Both the position numbers and the translations under genes were made by a program. A stretch of DNA of 64,000 bases from Prauserella halophila (GTDB lineage Bacteria > Actinomycetota > Actinomycetes > Mycobacteriales > Pseudonocardiaceae). Below the pieces are notes generated by a model. The model saw only the letters and a list, made by a program, of their open reading frames with translations, ran no database searches and had not been told where the DNA came from. The DNA lies in assembly GCF_024171895.1 (NCBI RefSeq), contig NZ_JAMTCQ010000011.1, positions 124,001 through 188,000 of the forward strand, written 5' to 3'. Position 1 is the stretch's first letter, and each line of letters starts with the position of its first letter. Of the stretch, positions 33,167 to 42,021 are shown piece by piece.

Positions 33167-35068
33167 TCAAGACTGAAGCCAGCGGTCGAACCACGCACGG
33201 GTTCGGCGGAGGACGTCGAGTTGGTGATTGCGTTCCCGGATCGAGTGCCCCTCCCTCGGATAGATGACGAACTCGTGCTCGACACCGAAATGTCGCAGCG
33301 CCCGATGGAAGTACACGGACTGGCCGAGGGGCACATTGGTGTCCTCGGCCCCATGCAGGAGGAGCACCGGCGTGCGTACTCGACCTGCGAAGGAGATCGG
33401 GCTGACCGCGTCGTGCGGGTGCGGGCCGATGCCCGACCATCCGGTGCTGCCACCGAGCGCAGCTTCGAACAGGCCGTACTCCCCGGTCGCGGTGAGCATG
33501 CCCCAGTCGATGACGCCGGCGACGACCAGTGCGGCGCGGAACCGATCGGTCTGGCCGACGGCCCATGCGGACATGAACCCGCCGTGGCTCCCACCGGCGA
33601 TACCCAGCCGATCCGGATCAGCGACGCCTTCGGCGATGAGCAGGTCGATGCCGGTCTGGATGTCGGTCCACTCCTCCTGTCCGATCCGGCCGGCCACGCT
33701 GGCAGCGAACTGGTGGCCGTGACCCTTGCCGCCGCGCGGGTTGGGCAGGAACACCGCATACCCGGCCGCGGCCAGCCATTGCGCGCTGGGGACCCAGGAG
33801 AGTTGGAAGCGATCGGCGTAGCGGTCGTAGGGGCCGCCGTGCACGATGGTGACGAGCGGGAACGGACCGTCCGCCGCGGAGCTTCCGACCGGCAGTACCA
33901 GCAAACCGTCCAGGTCGAGGCCGTCAGCGGCACGGTGATTCAACGGTTGCTGTGCTCCGAGAGCGATGGCGTCCAGCTCTGGGCGGGTGTTGGTGAGCCT
34001 TCGCAGTGGTCCGGTCGCCGGTCCGATGTGAACGTTCGCGGGCTGATAACGGGTACTGGTCAGCGCCGCGATCGTGTCCCCGGCAGGGGTGGTGCTGAGG
34101 TCGTCGAGACATCCGGTGTGCTGCGACAAGGTCGTCGGGCCCGTGGGATCGAGTCGGGCCAAGGTCGTGTTCAGCCCGTCGGCGAACACAACCAGCGGGT
34201 CGGCGTCGGTCTGGTGCAGTTCGGTCGGGCACATCGGGAGGTCGGACGTCCGGTTACGCACGGTGCGACTGTCCACGGCCAGGTCGAATACCGCCGTGCC
34301 GGCTTGCAGAACGGGTGGGGTGAGCGCGAGATGGGCAAGATGCCAACCGTCCTCCCCTGGCCACCAGGCCAGGGAGTGTGCTTCTGCCTCGACCGCTCCG
34401 AAATCCGTCGCGGTCCCAGTCCTGAGGTCGAACAGGTGGAGCTGGCCGGTGCGGGGGCCGTAATCCTTGTCGCTGCTGGCCCGGGTCAGCACGGCGAGCG
34501 GCCCGCCGTCGGGACGTTGTCGCAGTTCCACGACGTGCCGATCACCGAACACGTCCGGGGTGGTGACCAGTCCGGTGCGTAGATCGAGGAGGCGCAACCG
34601 GGCGCGCGGTTCACGCTCGCCCACGACGATGGCGTCGTCACGGTCTCGGATGCGATGGGCGTCCTGTTCGGTGAGTTCGTCTTCGGCCAACAGTGCGACC
34701 ATGGTGAGGTCGGCGAGCGGCAGGTGGTCGATGATGCCGGCGCCCCAGTTGGTCACCGGGTCTGCCGTGCCGTCGGCGAGGGCGAGCCGATGTACCTGCG
34801 AGGTGCTCCGGTCGGCGCAGTCGGACAGGAAGAACAGCGTGCCCGAGTCCGCGGACCAACGTGGTCGGGACTCCGTCGCGGTGTCGGTGGTCGCCCGGTG
34901 CGACGTGGTGACGTCGTCGGTGTTGACGAGCCAGATTTCGGTGTCGAGATGGTTACCGGTGCGACTGATGGGAGCAAGGACGTAGCAGAGCATTTGCCCG
35001 TTCGGGGCGAGGGCTGGGGTGTGCGGTGCGCGACCGTCAACCACGAGTTCGGCGGTCAGACCTGTCAC
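33167..35068 (-). CDS. S9 family prolyl oligopeptidase/acylaminoacyl peptidase
   Basis: A 633-residue serine peptidase. Residues 1 to about 370 form a beta-propeller; the C-terminal alpha/beta-hydrolase domain carries the nucleophile in GGSHGGF, the Asp in HGAEDTNVP and the His in REGHSIRERNH. The propeller restricts substrates to short peptides. No signal peptide is visible, so it probably acts in the cytoplasm on peptides or N-acylated peptides. GTG start at 35068. Confidence 0.9.
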   Translation of the reverse strand: MTGLTAELVVDGRAPHTPALAPNGQMLCYVLAPISRTGNHLDTEIWLVNTDDVTTSHRATTDTATESRPRWSADSGTLFFLSDCADRSTSQVHRLALADGTADPVTNWGAGIIDHLPLADLTMVALLAEDELTEQDAHRIRDRDDAIVVGEREPRARLRLLDLRTGLVTTPDVFGDRHVVELRQRPDGGPLAVLTRASSDKDYGPRTGQLHLFDLRTGTATDFGAVEAEAHSLAWWPGEDGWHLAHLALTPPVLQAGTAVFDLAVDSRTVRNRTSDLPMCPTELHQTDADPLVVFADGLNTTLARLDPTGPTTLSQHTGCLDDLSTTPAGDTIAALTSTRYQPANVHIGPATGPLRRLTNTRPELDAIALGAQQPLNHRAADGLDLDGLLVLPVGSSAADGPFPLVTIVHGGPYDRYADRFQLSWVPSAQWLAAAGYAVFLPNPRGGKGHGHQFAASVAGRIGQEEWTDIQTGIDLLIAEGVADPDRLGIAGGSHGGFMSAWAVGQTDRFRAALVVAGVIDWGMLTATGEYGLFEAALGGSTGWSGIGPHPHDAVSPISFAGRVRTPVLLLHGAEDTNVPLGQSVYFHRALRHFGVEHEFVIYPREGHSIRERNHQLDVLRRTRAWFDRWLQS

Positions 35069-35185
35069 GTGATCAGTCTGCCAACGCCGACAGCGTGGTG
35101 GTGATGACTCCGGGTGGAAATCCTCACCGCCTCTCCCCCTGTTTCGTGCGGCGCGGTGAGTGACACTCGGTCGCCGGTGGGCGCT

Positions 35186-35929
35186 TCAGTCGCGGTCCCG
35201 GCCTCTGGCGTCGAGTGCGGCTGCTTCCTCCGGGGTCGGCGCGGTGCCGCCGAGGTGCGCGGGCAGCCACCAGCGGTCGTCGTCGCCCGCGGGCTGGTCC
35301 GGGTAGTCGGCCTGCAGCGTGTCCAGGATCGACTGCAGCCGCGTACGGAGGTCACCGCTGAGCGCGTCCGGATCGTCGTCCGGTGCCGGGTGCAACGGCT
35401 CCCCTGCATGGATGTGGATCGGCACGTGCCGTTTCGTGAGCTCCTTCGGACGCCCTTTCGTCCAGAGCCGCTGAGTGCCCCACAGCGCCATCGGCACGAC
35501 CGGCACCCCCGCATCGGCGGCCATGCGGATCGCGCCGGATTTGAGCGGTTTGATCGTGAACGAGCGGCTGATCGTCGCTTCCGGGAACACCCCGACGACC
35601 TCGCCCGAGCACAGCCGGTCGACCGCCTCGTCGTAGGACGCCTTCCCCGCCCCGCGGTCCACGGAGATGTGGTGCATTCCGCGCATGAGCGGACCGGCGA
35701 TCCGGTTGTCGAAGATCTCCTTCTTGGCCATGAACCGCACCAGCCGCTTCGCAGGCTGCGCGCCGAGGCCGCAGAAGATGAAGTCCAGGTAGCCGATGTG
35801 ATTGCAGGCGATCACCGCACCGCCGGTGGGCGGGACGTGTTCGGTGCCCGTCACCCGCAGCCGGTTGTCGAGCACGCGGAACATGGTCTTGGCCGCCAGT
35901 ACGACGGGCGGGTACACGATCTCTGCCAC
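35186..35929 (-). CDS. 1-acyl-sn-glycerol-3-phosphate acyltransferase (PlsC-like)
   Basis: A 247-residue lysophospholipid acyltransferase. Motif I is NHIGYLD (variant of HX4D with the His in CNHIGYLDF), motif III is GVFPEATIS and motif IV VPVVPMALWG. It transfers an acyl chain to lysophosphatidate or a related acceptor at the membrane. An N-terminal hydrophobic segment is short. The C-terminal 40 residues are hydrophilic and variable. It lies on the same strand downstream of the sugar kinase at 35981 but is functionally unrelated. Confidence 0.85.
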   Translation of the reverse strand: MAEIVYPPVVLAAKTMFRVLDNRLRVTGTEHVPPTGGAVIACNHIGYLDFIFCGLGAQPAKRLVRFMAKKEIFDNRIAGPLMRGMHHISVDRGAGKASYDEAVDRLCSGEVVGVFPEATISRSFTIKPLKSGAIRMAADAGVPVVPMALWGTQRLWTKGRPKELTKRHVPIHIHAGEPLHPAPDDDPDALSGDLRTRLQSILDTLQADYPDQPAGDDDRWWLPAHLGGTAPTPEEAAALDARGRDRD

Positions 35930-35980
35930 ACGGCCAGGCTACGCACCCGTAGGTTGCCTGGCTCGTGGCTGGGTCCCCGG

Positions 35981-37435
35981 TCACAGCCGCCAGAGCTGCC
36001 GCGCCGACGCCAGTGACGCCTGGTAGTCGGCGTAGCCGTCCTTGTAGAACTCGGCCGCCGACGGGTCGAACTGCACGGTGCGGGAACTGGCGGCCCAGCG
36101 TTCCGCGTCGTACGGCTCGCCCAGCGCTTCGGCCGCCACGAGGACGGCTCCGCGCGCGCCCACTCCCGGGTCGCTCGGAATCACGATCGGCCTGCCCAGC
36201 ACGTCGGCGAAGATCTGCGTCCACTCCGCGGAGCGAACGCCGCCTCCACACGCGTACAACGTCCCGGACAGGCCTGCGGCGTCGAAGCAGTGCCGGGCGG
36301 CGTAGGCGATCGACTCGCACAGCGCGCGCACGACGTCGGCCGGTCCGTGTTCGAGGCTCAGCCCGGAGAACTGGGCGCGCGCCGCCGCGTCCACGAACGG
36401 TGCCCGCTCCCCCGACGCCGACAGGAACGGTAGCGCACGGACCCCGCCCGCGCCGGGACCGCTCTCGGTGAGCAGTTCGCCGATCTTCCCGACCTCGATG
36501 CCGAACATCCGGCACGCCCAGTCGATGCTCGCGGTGCCGACCATGGCCGGCATGGCTCGCAGGTACTCCCCCTCGTCGGGCGTCGACAGGAACATGCCCG
36601 CCGGTTCGCCGTCCGGGTCGAACGCGGCGTCGCCGGTGAGCACCTGGCACGCGAGCGTCGTGCCGGCCGTGAGGATGCCGTCTCCCGGTTTGCGCACGCC
36701 CGCGCCGATGGCGCTGGCCGGCAGGTCGAACGGTCCGGCCGTCACCGGCAGCCCGGCGGGGAGTCCGAGCAGTTCGGCGCCGTGGGCGTCGAGGGCGAAG
36801 ACGGTTCTCGGGGCCGCCGGTTCGGCGAGCAGGTCCCGGCGGTGGGTGAGGCCGCACGCGGCGAGGGCGGCGTCGTCGTAGCGGCGGGTCGCCGGGTCGA
36901 GGAACGGCAGCGACGCGTCGGACACGTCGACGGTGATCTCGCCGGTCAGTCGTTGCAGCACGGCGTCGACGCAGTAGCCGGCGACGGCCGCACGGTCGAG
37001 CGTCTCGGGTTCGTGAGTGTCCAGATACGACAGGACGGGGCCTGCGCAGCCGGGGAACATGCCCGACCCGGTGCGGCGGAACACTTCCGAGGCCACGCCG
37101 CCGGCCTGCCAGTCGGCCAGCAGGGCGTTGGCCCTGCCGTCCAACCAGGACACGGCAGGACGTACGCCGCGGCCGTGTTCGTCGCGCAGCCACACGCCGT
37201 CGCCCTGCCCGGTGAGCGCCACGGCGTCGACCGGCCCGTCCAGCGCGGCCGTGACCTCACGTACCACTGTCGCGACGGTGCCGACGACCTGATCGAGGTC
37301 CTGTTCGACGTGGCCGCCGGGCCGTTGGTCGAGTTCGGACGGGGTGGACGCCTCGGCGACGGCCAGCCCGTCGTCGTCGAACACGACGGCCTTGGTCAGC
37401 GACGTTCCGATGTCGACGCCGATGATGCGGGTCAT
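35981..37435 (-). CDS. FGGY family carbohydrate kinase 1
   Basis: A 484-residue two-domain sugar kinase. The phosphate-binding motif GVDIGTSLTKAVVFD is at the N-terminus; the catalytic Asp lies in TAGPFDLPASAIG, and ACGGGVRS binds adenosine in domain II. FGGY kinases act on xylulose, ribulose, glycerol, erythritol, autoinducer-2 and others; the substrate cannot be decided by eye. Its ATG overlaps the stop of the 2-hydroxyacid dehydrogenase by 4 bp. It is the last gene of the five-gene minus arm of the carbohydrate regulon. Confidence 0.9.
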   Translation of the reverse strand: MTRIIGVDIGTSLTKAVVFDDDGLAVAEASTPSELDQRPGGHVEQDLDQVVGTVATVVREVTAALDGPVDAVALTGQGDGVWLRDEHGRGVRPAVSWLDGRANALLADWQAGGVASEVFRRTGSGMFPGCAGPVLSYLDTHEPETLDRAAVAGYCVDAVLQRLTGEITVDVSDASLPFLDPATRRYDDAALAACGLTHRRDLLAEPAAPRTVFALDAHGAELLGLPAGLPVTAGPFDLPASAIGAGVRKPGDGILTAGTTLACQVLTGDAAFDPDGEPAGMFLSTPDEGEYLRAMPAMVGTASIDWACRMFGIEVGKIGELLTESGPGAGGVRALPFLSASGERAPFVDAAARAQFSGLSLEHGPADVVRALCESIAYAARHCFDAAGLSGTLYACGGGVRSAEWTQIFADVLGRPIVIPSDPGVGARGAVLVAAEALGEPYDAERWAASSRTVQFDPSAAEFYKDGYADYQASLASARQLWRL

Positions 37436-38466
37436 CGCAGTACTGCCGGGTTGGCGACGTTGAGCAGCTGCTCGCCGCGCACGTAGCGGCCCACCTCCGC
37501 CGCGACGATCTCGGCGGCCCGCTCGGCGGTCTGTTTGCTGCATCCGGCCAGGTGCGGGGTCGCGATCACGTTCGGCAGGTTCCGCAGTTCCCAGTCGGCG
37601 GGCGGCGGTTCCTCGTCGTAGACGTCGAGTGCGAGCGCGCCGAGTTTGCCGCTGCGCAGCAGCCCGGGCAGCGGGGCGTAGTCCAGCAGGCCGCCGCGGG
37701 CGGAGTTGACCAGCACCGCCCCGTCGGGCAGCAGCGCGAGCTTCTCGGCGTCGATCAGGTGCCGGGTGTCCTCGGTGAGGCGGGCATGGAGGCTCACGAC
37801 CGGGCTGCGCCGGAGCAGATCGTCGAGGTCGACGAGCTCGGCGCCGTCGGCGGCGATCCGGTCGGGATCGGCGAACGGATCGGCGACCAGCACGCGGGAA
37901 CCGAAGGCCGCGAGTACCTTGGCCACCCGTGCGCCGATCGCGCCGTAGCCGACCAGGCCGACCGTCGTGCCGTCGAGTTCGAGGCCCGCGTTGGGATAGG
38001 CGTAGTAGTCCCCGCGCCACTGCCCGCCGAGCAGTTCCGCGGATGCCGTCGGAATGCGGCGCATGGCGGCCAGGATGAGCCCGAGCGCGAACTCGGCCGC
38101 GGCCGCCGCGTTGCGGCCCGGTGCGAACGTGACCGCGACCCCGGCTTCGGTGGCCGCGTCCAGGTCCACGTTCACCGGTCCGCCGCGCGAGACGGACACC
38201 AGCTTCAGCTGGGGTGCCGCGGCGAACACCTGTTTCGTGAACGGGGCCATCTGTGTGACCGCGACGTCGGCGTCGCCGAGCGCGTCGATCACCTGTTGCT
38301 CGGTGCCGCTGGCTTCCTGCACCCCGCCGACCGGGCCGAACGGTTCGACCGGCCAGGGCAGCGACAACCGCGACAGCTCGGCGTCGGGGGCCTGGCCGCG
38401 CACCGCGTCGGCGAGCAGCTCGGTCCTGACGAACTCGTCTCCTGCAGCGAGTATCCGCAACGTCAT
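37432..38466 (-). CDS. D-isomer-specific 2-hydroxyacid dehydrogenase
   Basis: A 344-residue NAD(P)-dependent oxidoreductase of the phosphoglycerate dehydrogenase type. The Rossmann motif is GLVGYGAIG near residue 172; the catalytic Arg is in NSARGG, the Glu in DVYDEEP and the His in TPHLAG. There is no ACT domain, so it is not a typical biosynthetic SerA. It could oxidise or reduce a sugar acid or 2-oxo acid formed in the pathway. It follows the RpiB-type gene by 37 bp and overlaps the kinase start by 4 bp. ATG after AGAGGA. Confidence 0.88.
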   Translation of the reverse strand: MTLRILAAGDEFVRTELLADAVRGQAPDAELSRLSLPWPVEPFGPVGGVQEASGTEQQVIDALGDADVAVTQMAPFTKQVFAAAPQLKLVSVSRGGPVNVDLDAATEAGVAVTFAPGRNAAAAAEFALGLILAAMRRIPTASAELLGGQWRGDYYAYPNAGLELDGTTVGLVGYGAIGARVAKVLAAFGSRVLVADPFADPDRIAADGAELVDLDDLLRRSPVVSLHARLTEDTRHLIDAEKLALLPDGAVLVNSARGGLLDYAPLPGLLRSGKLGALALDVYDEEPPPADWELRNLPNVIATPHLAGCSKQTAERAAEIVAAEVGRYVRGEQLLNVANPAVLR

Positions 38467-38503
38467 TGTTCCTCTCGGTGCTGGGTTCCCGGTGCCGCCG
38501 GAC

Positions 38504-38968
38504 TCAGGTCGCGGCGCCCGCTTGTTCGTAGTCGGTGATGTGGGCGACCTTGGCGGCGCTGGCCGAGGCCGGGTCGAAGGCGTAGCCGAGCCATTCGCCG
38601 ACGATCCGTTTGGCGAGTTCGGGGCCGATCACGCGGGCGCCGAACGTGATGACCTGGCAGTTGTTGGACTTGACGGATCGTTCGGCGGAGTAGGAGTCGT
38701 GGGCCACGGTGGCACGGACTCCGGGGACCTTGTTCGCCGAGATGGCCACGCCGATCCCGGTGCCGCAGACCAGTACGCCGCGGTCGGCCTCGCCTGCGGC
38801 GATCTTCTCGGCGGCGGCCAGTCCGAGCACGGGATAGGCGCGGTGGTCGTCGGGTCCGTCCACCCCGACGTCGATCACCTCGGTCACCCGCTCGTCGGCG
38901 GACAGCAGGTTCCGCACCTCGTTCTTCAGTCCCACGCCGGCGTCATCGGCCGCGACGACGACTCGCAT
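38504..38968 (-). CDS. RpiB/LacAB-type sugar-phosphate isomerase
   Basis: A 154-residue isomerase of the RpiB family, which interconverts aldose and ketose phosphates; members include ribose-5-P isomerase B and erythrulose-phosphate isomerases (EryI/DerI). The catalytic Cys lies in VLVCGTGIGVAISANK and the ring-opening region has SNNCQVITFGARV. Its start shares one base with the stop of the DhaKL gene (TGATG), so the kinase and isomerase are translationally coupled. RpiB paired with a DhaK-type kinase is the arrangement known for D-erythrulose catabolism in M. smegmatis. Confidence 0.88.
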   Translation of the reverse strand: MRVVVAADDAGVGLKNEVRNLLSADERVTEVIDVGVDGPDDHRAYPVLGLAAAEKIAAGEADRGVLVCGTGIGVAISANKVPGVRATVAHDSYSAERSVKSNNCQVITFGARVIGPELAKRIVGEWLGYAFDPASASAAKVAHITDYEQAGAAT

Positions 38969-40665
38969 CAGTTCTGCCCTCCCAGTACGTCGCCGACGGC
39001 GGTGACGAGGAGCGCGAACGACGTCGCTCCCGGGTCGGCGTGTCCTTTGCTGCGTTCTGCCAAGCGTGCTGCGCGCCCTTTGCCGGGCACCAGGTCCGCG
39101 GTCTCCTGTGCCGCGACGGTGGCTGCCTGGGCGGCCTTGCGCCAGGCGTCGGCGATGTCGGCGCCGGTGTCGGAGCGTCCTGCCGATCCGTGTACCGCAG
39201 CTCGCAGGGTGGTGCGGAACGGTTCGATCGCATCGAGCATGGTCTTGTCCCCCGGCCGGGCCTTGCCCAGCGTGGTGAACGCCGCCGCGGCGTTGTCGAC
39301 GGCGTCGGCCAGGGTCTCGGCGGTGATCTCGCCGCGCAGCCCCGCGCCGGTTTCGGCCAGCAGTACCCCGTACAGCGCGCCCGAGGCCCCGCCCGCCGCG
39401 TCGGCGAACGCCGTCCCCGCGGCGAGCAGTTGCTCGGCCGGGCCGGTGCAGCGGCGTGCCGCCGTGACGGCGGCACGCATGCCGCGGGTCATGCCGAGTC
39501 CGTGATCGCCGTCGGCGGCCACGGCGTCGAGCCTGCCGAGTTCGTCCTCGTTCGCTTCGATCAGCCGGAGCGCGGCGGTGAGGGCTCGGTCGACGGTGCT
39601 CTCCCCGGCGTGCTGTGGCGTGGCCAGCGTGTCGTCGACCGTGACCGAGGGCCGCACCGGCGCGGCGGGCCGGCCGTCGCTGCGGTATCCGGGTGACGAG
39701 CACGGCGCCGCGTACAGCGCGGCCAGTTCGTCGTCGAGGACCATGGCCGACAGTGACACGCCCGCCATGTCGAGGGAGGTGACGAACTCGCCGACCTCGA
39801 TGTGCACCGGGTCCAGACCTGCTGCCGTGAGGCGTTCGTGGATGCGCTTGTAGGCCACGAACATCTCCTCGTACTTGGTGCGGCCGAGTCCGTTGAGCAG
39901 GACGGCGACGCGGCCGTCCCCGCTCGGCAGCTCCGGAAGGAGACCGTCGACGAGTTCGTCGGCCAGCTCGGTGGCGGCGAGTCTGCCGACGGTGCGCACC
40001 CCGGGCTCGCCGTGGATGCCCAGGCCGAGTTCCATGTCCGTGTCGGAGACGGTGAACAGCGGCTCGGCGGCGCCGGGCAGCGTGCACCCGCCGAAGGCGG
40101 CGCCGAACGTGCGGGTGCGGGCGTTGGCCTTCACGGCTGCGGCGTGCACCCCGTCGAGGTCGTCACCGCGTTCGGCTGCGGCGCCTGCCACCTTGAAGAC
40201 GAAGAAGTCGCCTGCCACGCCGCGGCGGCTCGCGGGGTCCTCGGAGGGGCCGCTGGCGACGTCGTCGGTGACGAGGATGGTGCGGCTGTCGATGCCTTCG
40301 GCGGCCAGCCGTCGTGCCGCGAGTCCGAAGTGGAGCACGTCGCCCTGGTAGTTGCCGTAGCCGAACAGGACGCCCGCGCCGCCGTCGGCTTCCCGTGCGG
40401 TGCGGTGGACCTGCTCGGCGCTGGGGCTCGTGAATACGTCGCCCACGACGGCACCGTCGGCGAGTCCGTGACCGACCAGGCCGGCGAACGCAGGGTAATG
40501 GCCGCAGCCGCCGCCGATCACCACGGCGACCTTGCCCCGTTTCGGGACGTCGGTGGCGACGACGCCGTAGGCGTCCGGAACCTTGCGCACCTCACGTCCG
40601 TACGCGGTGACGAAGCCGTCGACCCAGTCGCGCTTGAAGGTCTCGGCGGTTCCCAGCACGGTCAC
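38968..40665 (-). CDS. Single-chain ATP-dependent dihydroxyacetone/ketose kinase (DhaK-DhaL)
   Basis: A 565-residue fused kinase. The DhaK domain (1 to about 330) has VIGGGCGHYPAFAGLVG and the His that binds the ketone covalently, His218 in GLGIHGEPG. The DhaL nucleotide domain (about 375-565) has AADGDHGLGMTRGM. This architecture serves dihydroxyacetone kinases and also the D- and L-erythrulose kinases of actinobacteria. Coupled with an RpiB-type isomerase, a four-carbon ketose is a plausible substrate, but this is inference. GTG at 40665 overlaps the HAD stop by 4 bp. Confidence 0.9.
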   Translation of the reverse strand: MTVLGTAETFKRDWVDGFVTAYGREVRKVPDAYGVVATDVPKRGKVAVVIGGGCGHYPAFAGLVGHGLADGAVVGDVFTSPSAEQVHRTAREADGGAGVLFGYGNYQGDVLHFGLAARRLAAEGIDSRTILVTDDVASGPSEDPASRRGVAGDFFVFKVAGAAAERGDDLDGVHAAAVKANARTRTFGAAFGGCTLPGAAEPLFTVSDTDMELGLGIHGEPGVRTVGRLAATELADELVDGLLPELPSGDGRVAVLLNGLGRTKYEEMFVAYKRIHERLTAAGLDPVHIEVGEFVTSLDMAGVSLSAMVLDDELAALYAAPCSSPGYRSDGRPAAPVRPSVTVDDTLATPQHAGESTVDRALTAALRLIEANEDELGRLDAVAADGDHGLGMTRGMRAAVTAARRCTGPAEQLLAAGTAFADAAGGASGALYGVLLAETGAGLRGEITAETLADAVDNAAAAFTTLGKARPGDKTMLDAIEPFRTTLRAAVHGSAGRSDTGADIADAWRKAAQAATVAAQETADLVPGKGRAARLAERSKGHADPGATSFALLVTAVGDVLGGQN

Positions 40666-41339
40666 GATCGCACCAACTCTCCGGTGAGGTAGGCGAGCAG
40701 GGTTCGGCGGACGTCGTCGTTGTCGGCCGCGACGGCGGCGGCCAGGTCGAGTGCGTCCGGCTTCGGTGGGTAGGTCGGGTTGGGCAGTGCGACGACGGTG
40801 AGTCCCGCGGCCGCGGCCGCCCGGATCCCGTTGCTCGAGTCCTCCACGCCGAGGCAGGCCGCGGGCGGTACGTCCAGCCGGGCGGCGGCCTCGGTGTAGA
40901 CGTCGGGGCTCGGTTTACCCCTCGGTACCTCGGCGCTCGACACGGTGGCGCTGAACTCGCCGGTCAGGCCGTGGGTGGCCAGGACGGCGTCGATCACCCG
41001 GCGCGCCGCCGAGGAGGCCAGGGCGATGGGCGCACGGGCGCCGACACCGCGCACCATGGTGTCCGCGCCGCCCAACAGCGGCGCCTCGCCCGCCTCGATC
41101 GAGGCGATCATGCCGTCCACGACCGCGTCCTCGACCTGCTGCACCGTCTCGGCCGTACCGCTGCGGTCGGCGAGATACGCGGCCCATTCGGGTGCGCTCA
41201 TCCCCTGCACCGTCGCGGTGTCCTCGGCAGTCCATGTCACACCGTGTCGCGCGGCGTAGGCGACCCAGTTCTCTTCCCAGAGGTGTTCACTCTCGACCAG
41301 TACTCCGTCGAGGTCGAACACGACTGCGGCGAACGTCAT
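40662..41339 (-). CDS. HAD superfamily phosphatase/phosphomutase-like
   Basis: A 225-residue haloacid-dehalogenase family protein. Motif I is VFDLDGVLVESE, motif II LASSAARR, motif III the Lys of RGKPSPDVY and motif IV GVEDSSNG. The helical cap inserted after motif I places it with beta-phosphoglucomutase-like and sugar-phosphate phosphatases. It is the first gene of the minus arm and may remove toxic dead-end sugar phosphates. GAAAGGGG precedes the ATG; a palindromic operator lies 25 bp upstream. Confidence 0.87.
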   Translation of the reverse strand: MTFAAVVFDLDGVLVESEHLWEENWVAYAARHGVTWTAEDTATVQGMSAPEWAAYLADRSGTAETVQQVEDAVVDGMIASIEAGEAPLLGGADTMVRGVGARAPIALASSAARRVIDAVLATHGLTGEFSATVSSAEVPRGKPSPDVYTEAAARLDVPPAACLGVEDSSNGIRAAAAAGLTVVALPNPTYPPKPDALDLAAAVAADNDDVRRTLLAYLTGELVRS

Positions 41340-41363
41340 TCACAGCCCCTTTCACGTCCTGGA

Positions 41364-41376
41364 TGTTAAATTAACA
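41364..41376. promoter_or_regulatory. 13-bp palindrome, putative DeoR-family operator O1
   Basis: TGTTAAATTAACA is a perfect palindrome about its central A. It covers the -10 of the minus-strand promoter and lies 33 bp before the histidine phosphatase start on the plus strand. A second site of the same design, TGTGAAGTTCACA, is at 42890-42902; together they give TGTKAANTTMACA. The DeoR-type gene is the obvious candidate ligand. Confidence 0.65.
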
Positions 41377-41396
41377 CCAGAGTCGCGATTTGTCAC
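41368..41396 (-). promoter_or_regulatory. SigA-like promoter of the minus arm
   Basis: On the minus strand GTGACA (complement of 41391-41396, five of six matches to TTGACA), a 17-bp spacer and TAATTT (complement of 41368-41373) read towards the HAD gene. The operator O1 covers the -10, so bound repressor would block polymerase. Confidence 0.65.
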
Positions 41397-41408
41397 CGGA
41401 GGTGCTGC

Positions 41409-42020
41409 ATGGGAACTCGACTCCTACTGGTCCGGCACGGGGAAACCACGTGGCACGCCGAGAACCGGTACGCGGGCAGCAGCGACGTGGCACTGACCGA
41501 ACGCGGCGCCGCGCAGGCCGAAACGCTCGCCCGGCGCATCGCCGGCGCAGCCGAACCTCCCGTGGCGATCCATTCCTCCCCACTGAGCAGGGCGATGGCG
41601 ACGGCCGAACCGGTCGGCTCCGCCCTGGGTCTGCCGGTCGAGGTCGAACCGGAGCTGCGGGAGGCGCACTTCGGCCTGGCCGAAGGGCGCACCCTCGCCG
41701 AACTGCCCGCCTCCGTGGTGGAGCGGTTCCGCGCCGATCCGATCGCCGGTTCCTTCCCGGACGCCGAGCCGCCCGCGTCGGTCGCCGACCGCGCGGTGGC
41801 CGCTCTGGTCGGTATCGCGGAACGAGCCGAGGACACAGGAGGCCGTGCCCTGGTGGTCGCACACAACACCCTGCTGCGGCTGGCGCTGTGCCGGCTGCTC
41901 GGCATTCCACTGTCGACCTACCGCCGCGTGCTGCCGAAGCTGGCGAACGGCGCGATCACCGAGGTCGGCATCGAGGCAGGACACGCCAGCCTGTACCGGC
42001 TCAACGCGCCCGCGGAATGA
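41409..42020 (+). CDS. Histidine phosphatase (phosphoglycerate mutase-like)
   Basis: A 203-residue histidine phosphatase family enzyme. The catalytic motif LLLVRHGETTWHAENR is at the start; the second His is in VVAHNTLLRL. The SPLSRAMATAEP segment is family-typical. It dephosphorylates small phosphate esters through a phosphohistidine. GGAGG at 41398-41402 precedes the ATG. It is one base upstream of the DeoR gene and probably co-transcribed, so it may be a housekeeping phosphatase for pathway intermediates. Confidence 0.88.
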   Translation: MGTRLLLVRHGETTWHAENRYAGSSDVALTERGAAQAETLARRIAGAAEPPVAIHSSPLSRAMATAEPVGSALGLPVEVEPELREAHFGLAEGRTLAELPASVVERFRADPIAGSFPDAEPPASVADRAVAALVGIAERAEDTGGRALVVAHNTLLRLALCRLLGIPLSTYRRVLPKLANGAITEVGIEAGHASLYRLNAPAE

Positions 42021-42021
42021 G

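Noticed and set aside
35981-37435. Naming the FGGY kinase as erythritol kinase (eryA) or autoinducer-2 kinase (lsrK)
   Set aside because: FGGY specificity cannot be read from the visible motifs, and EryB-type or Lsr transporter genes are absent.
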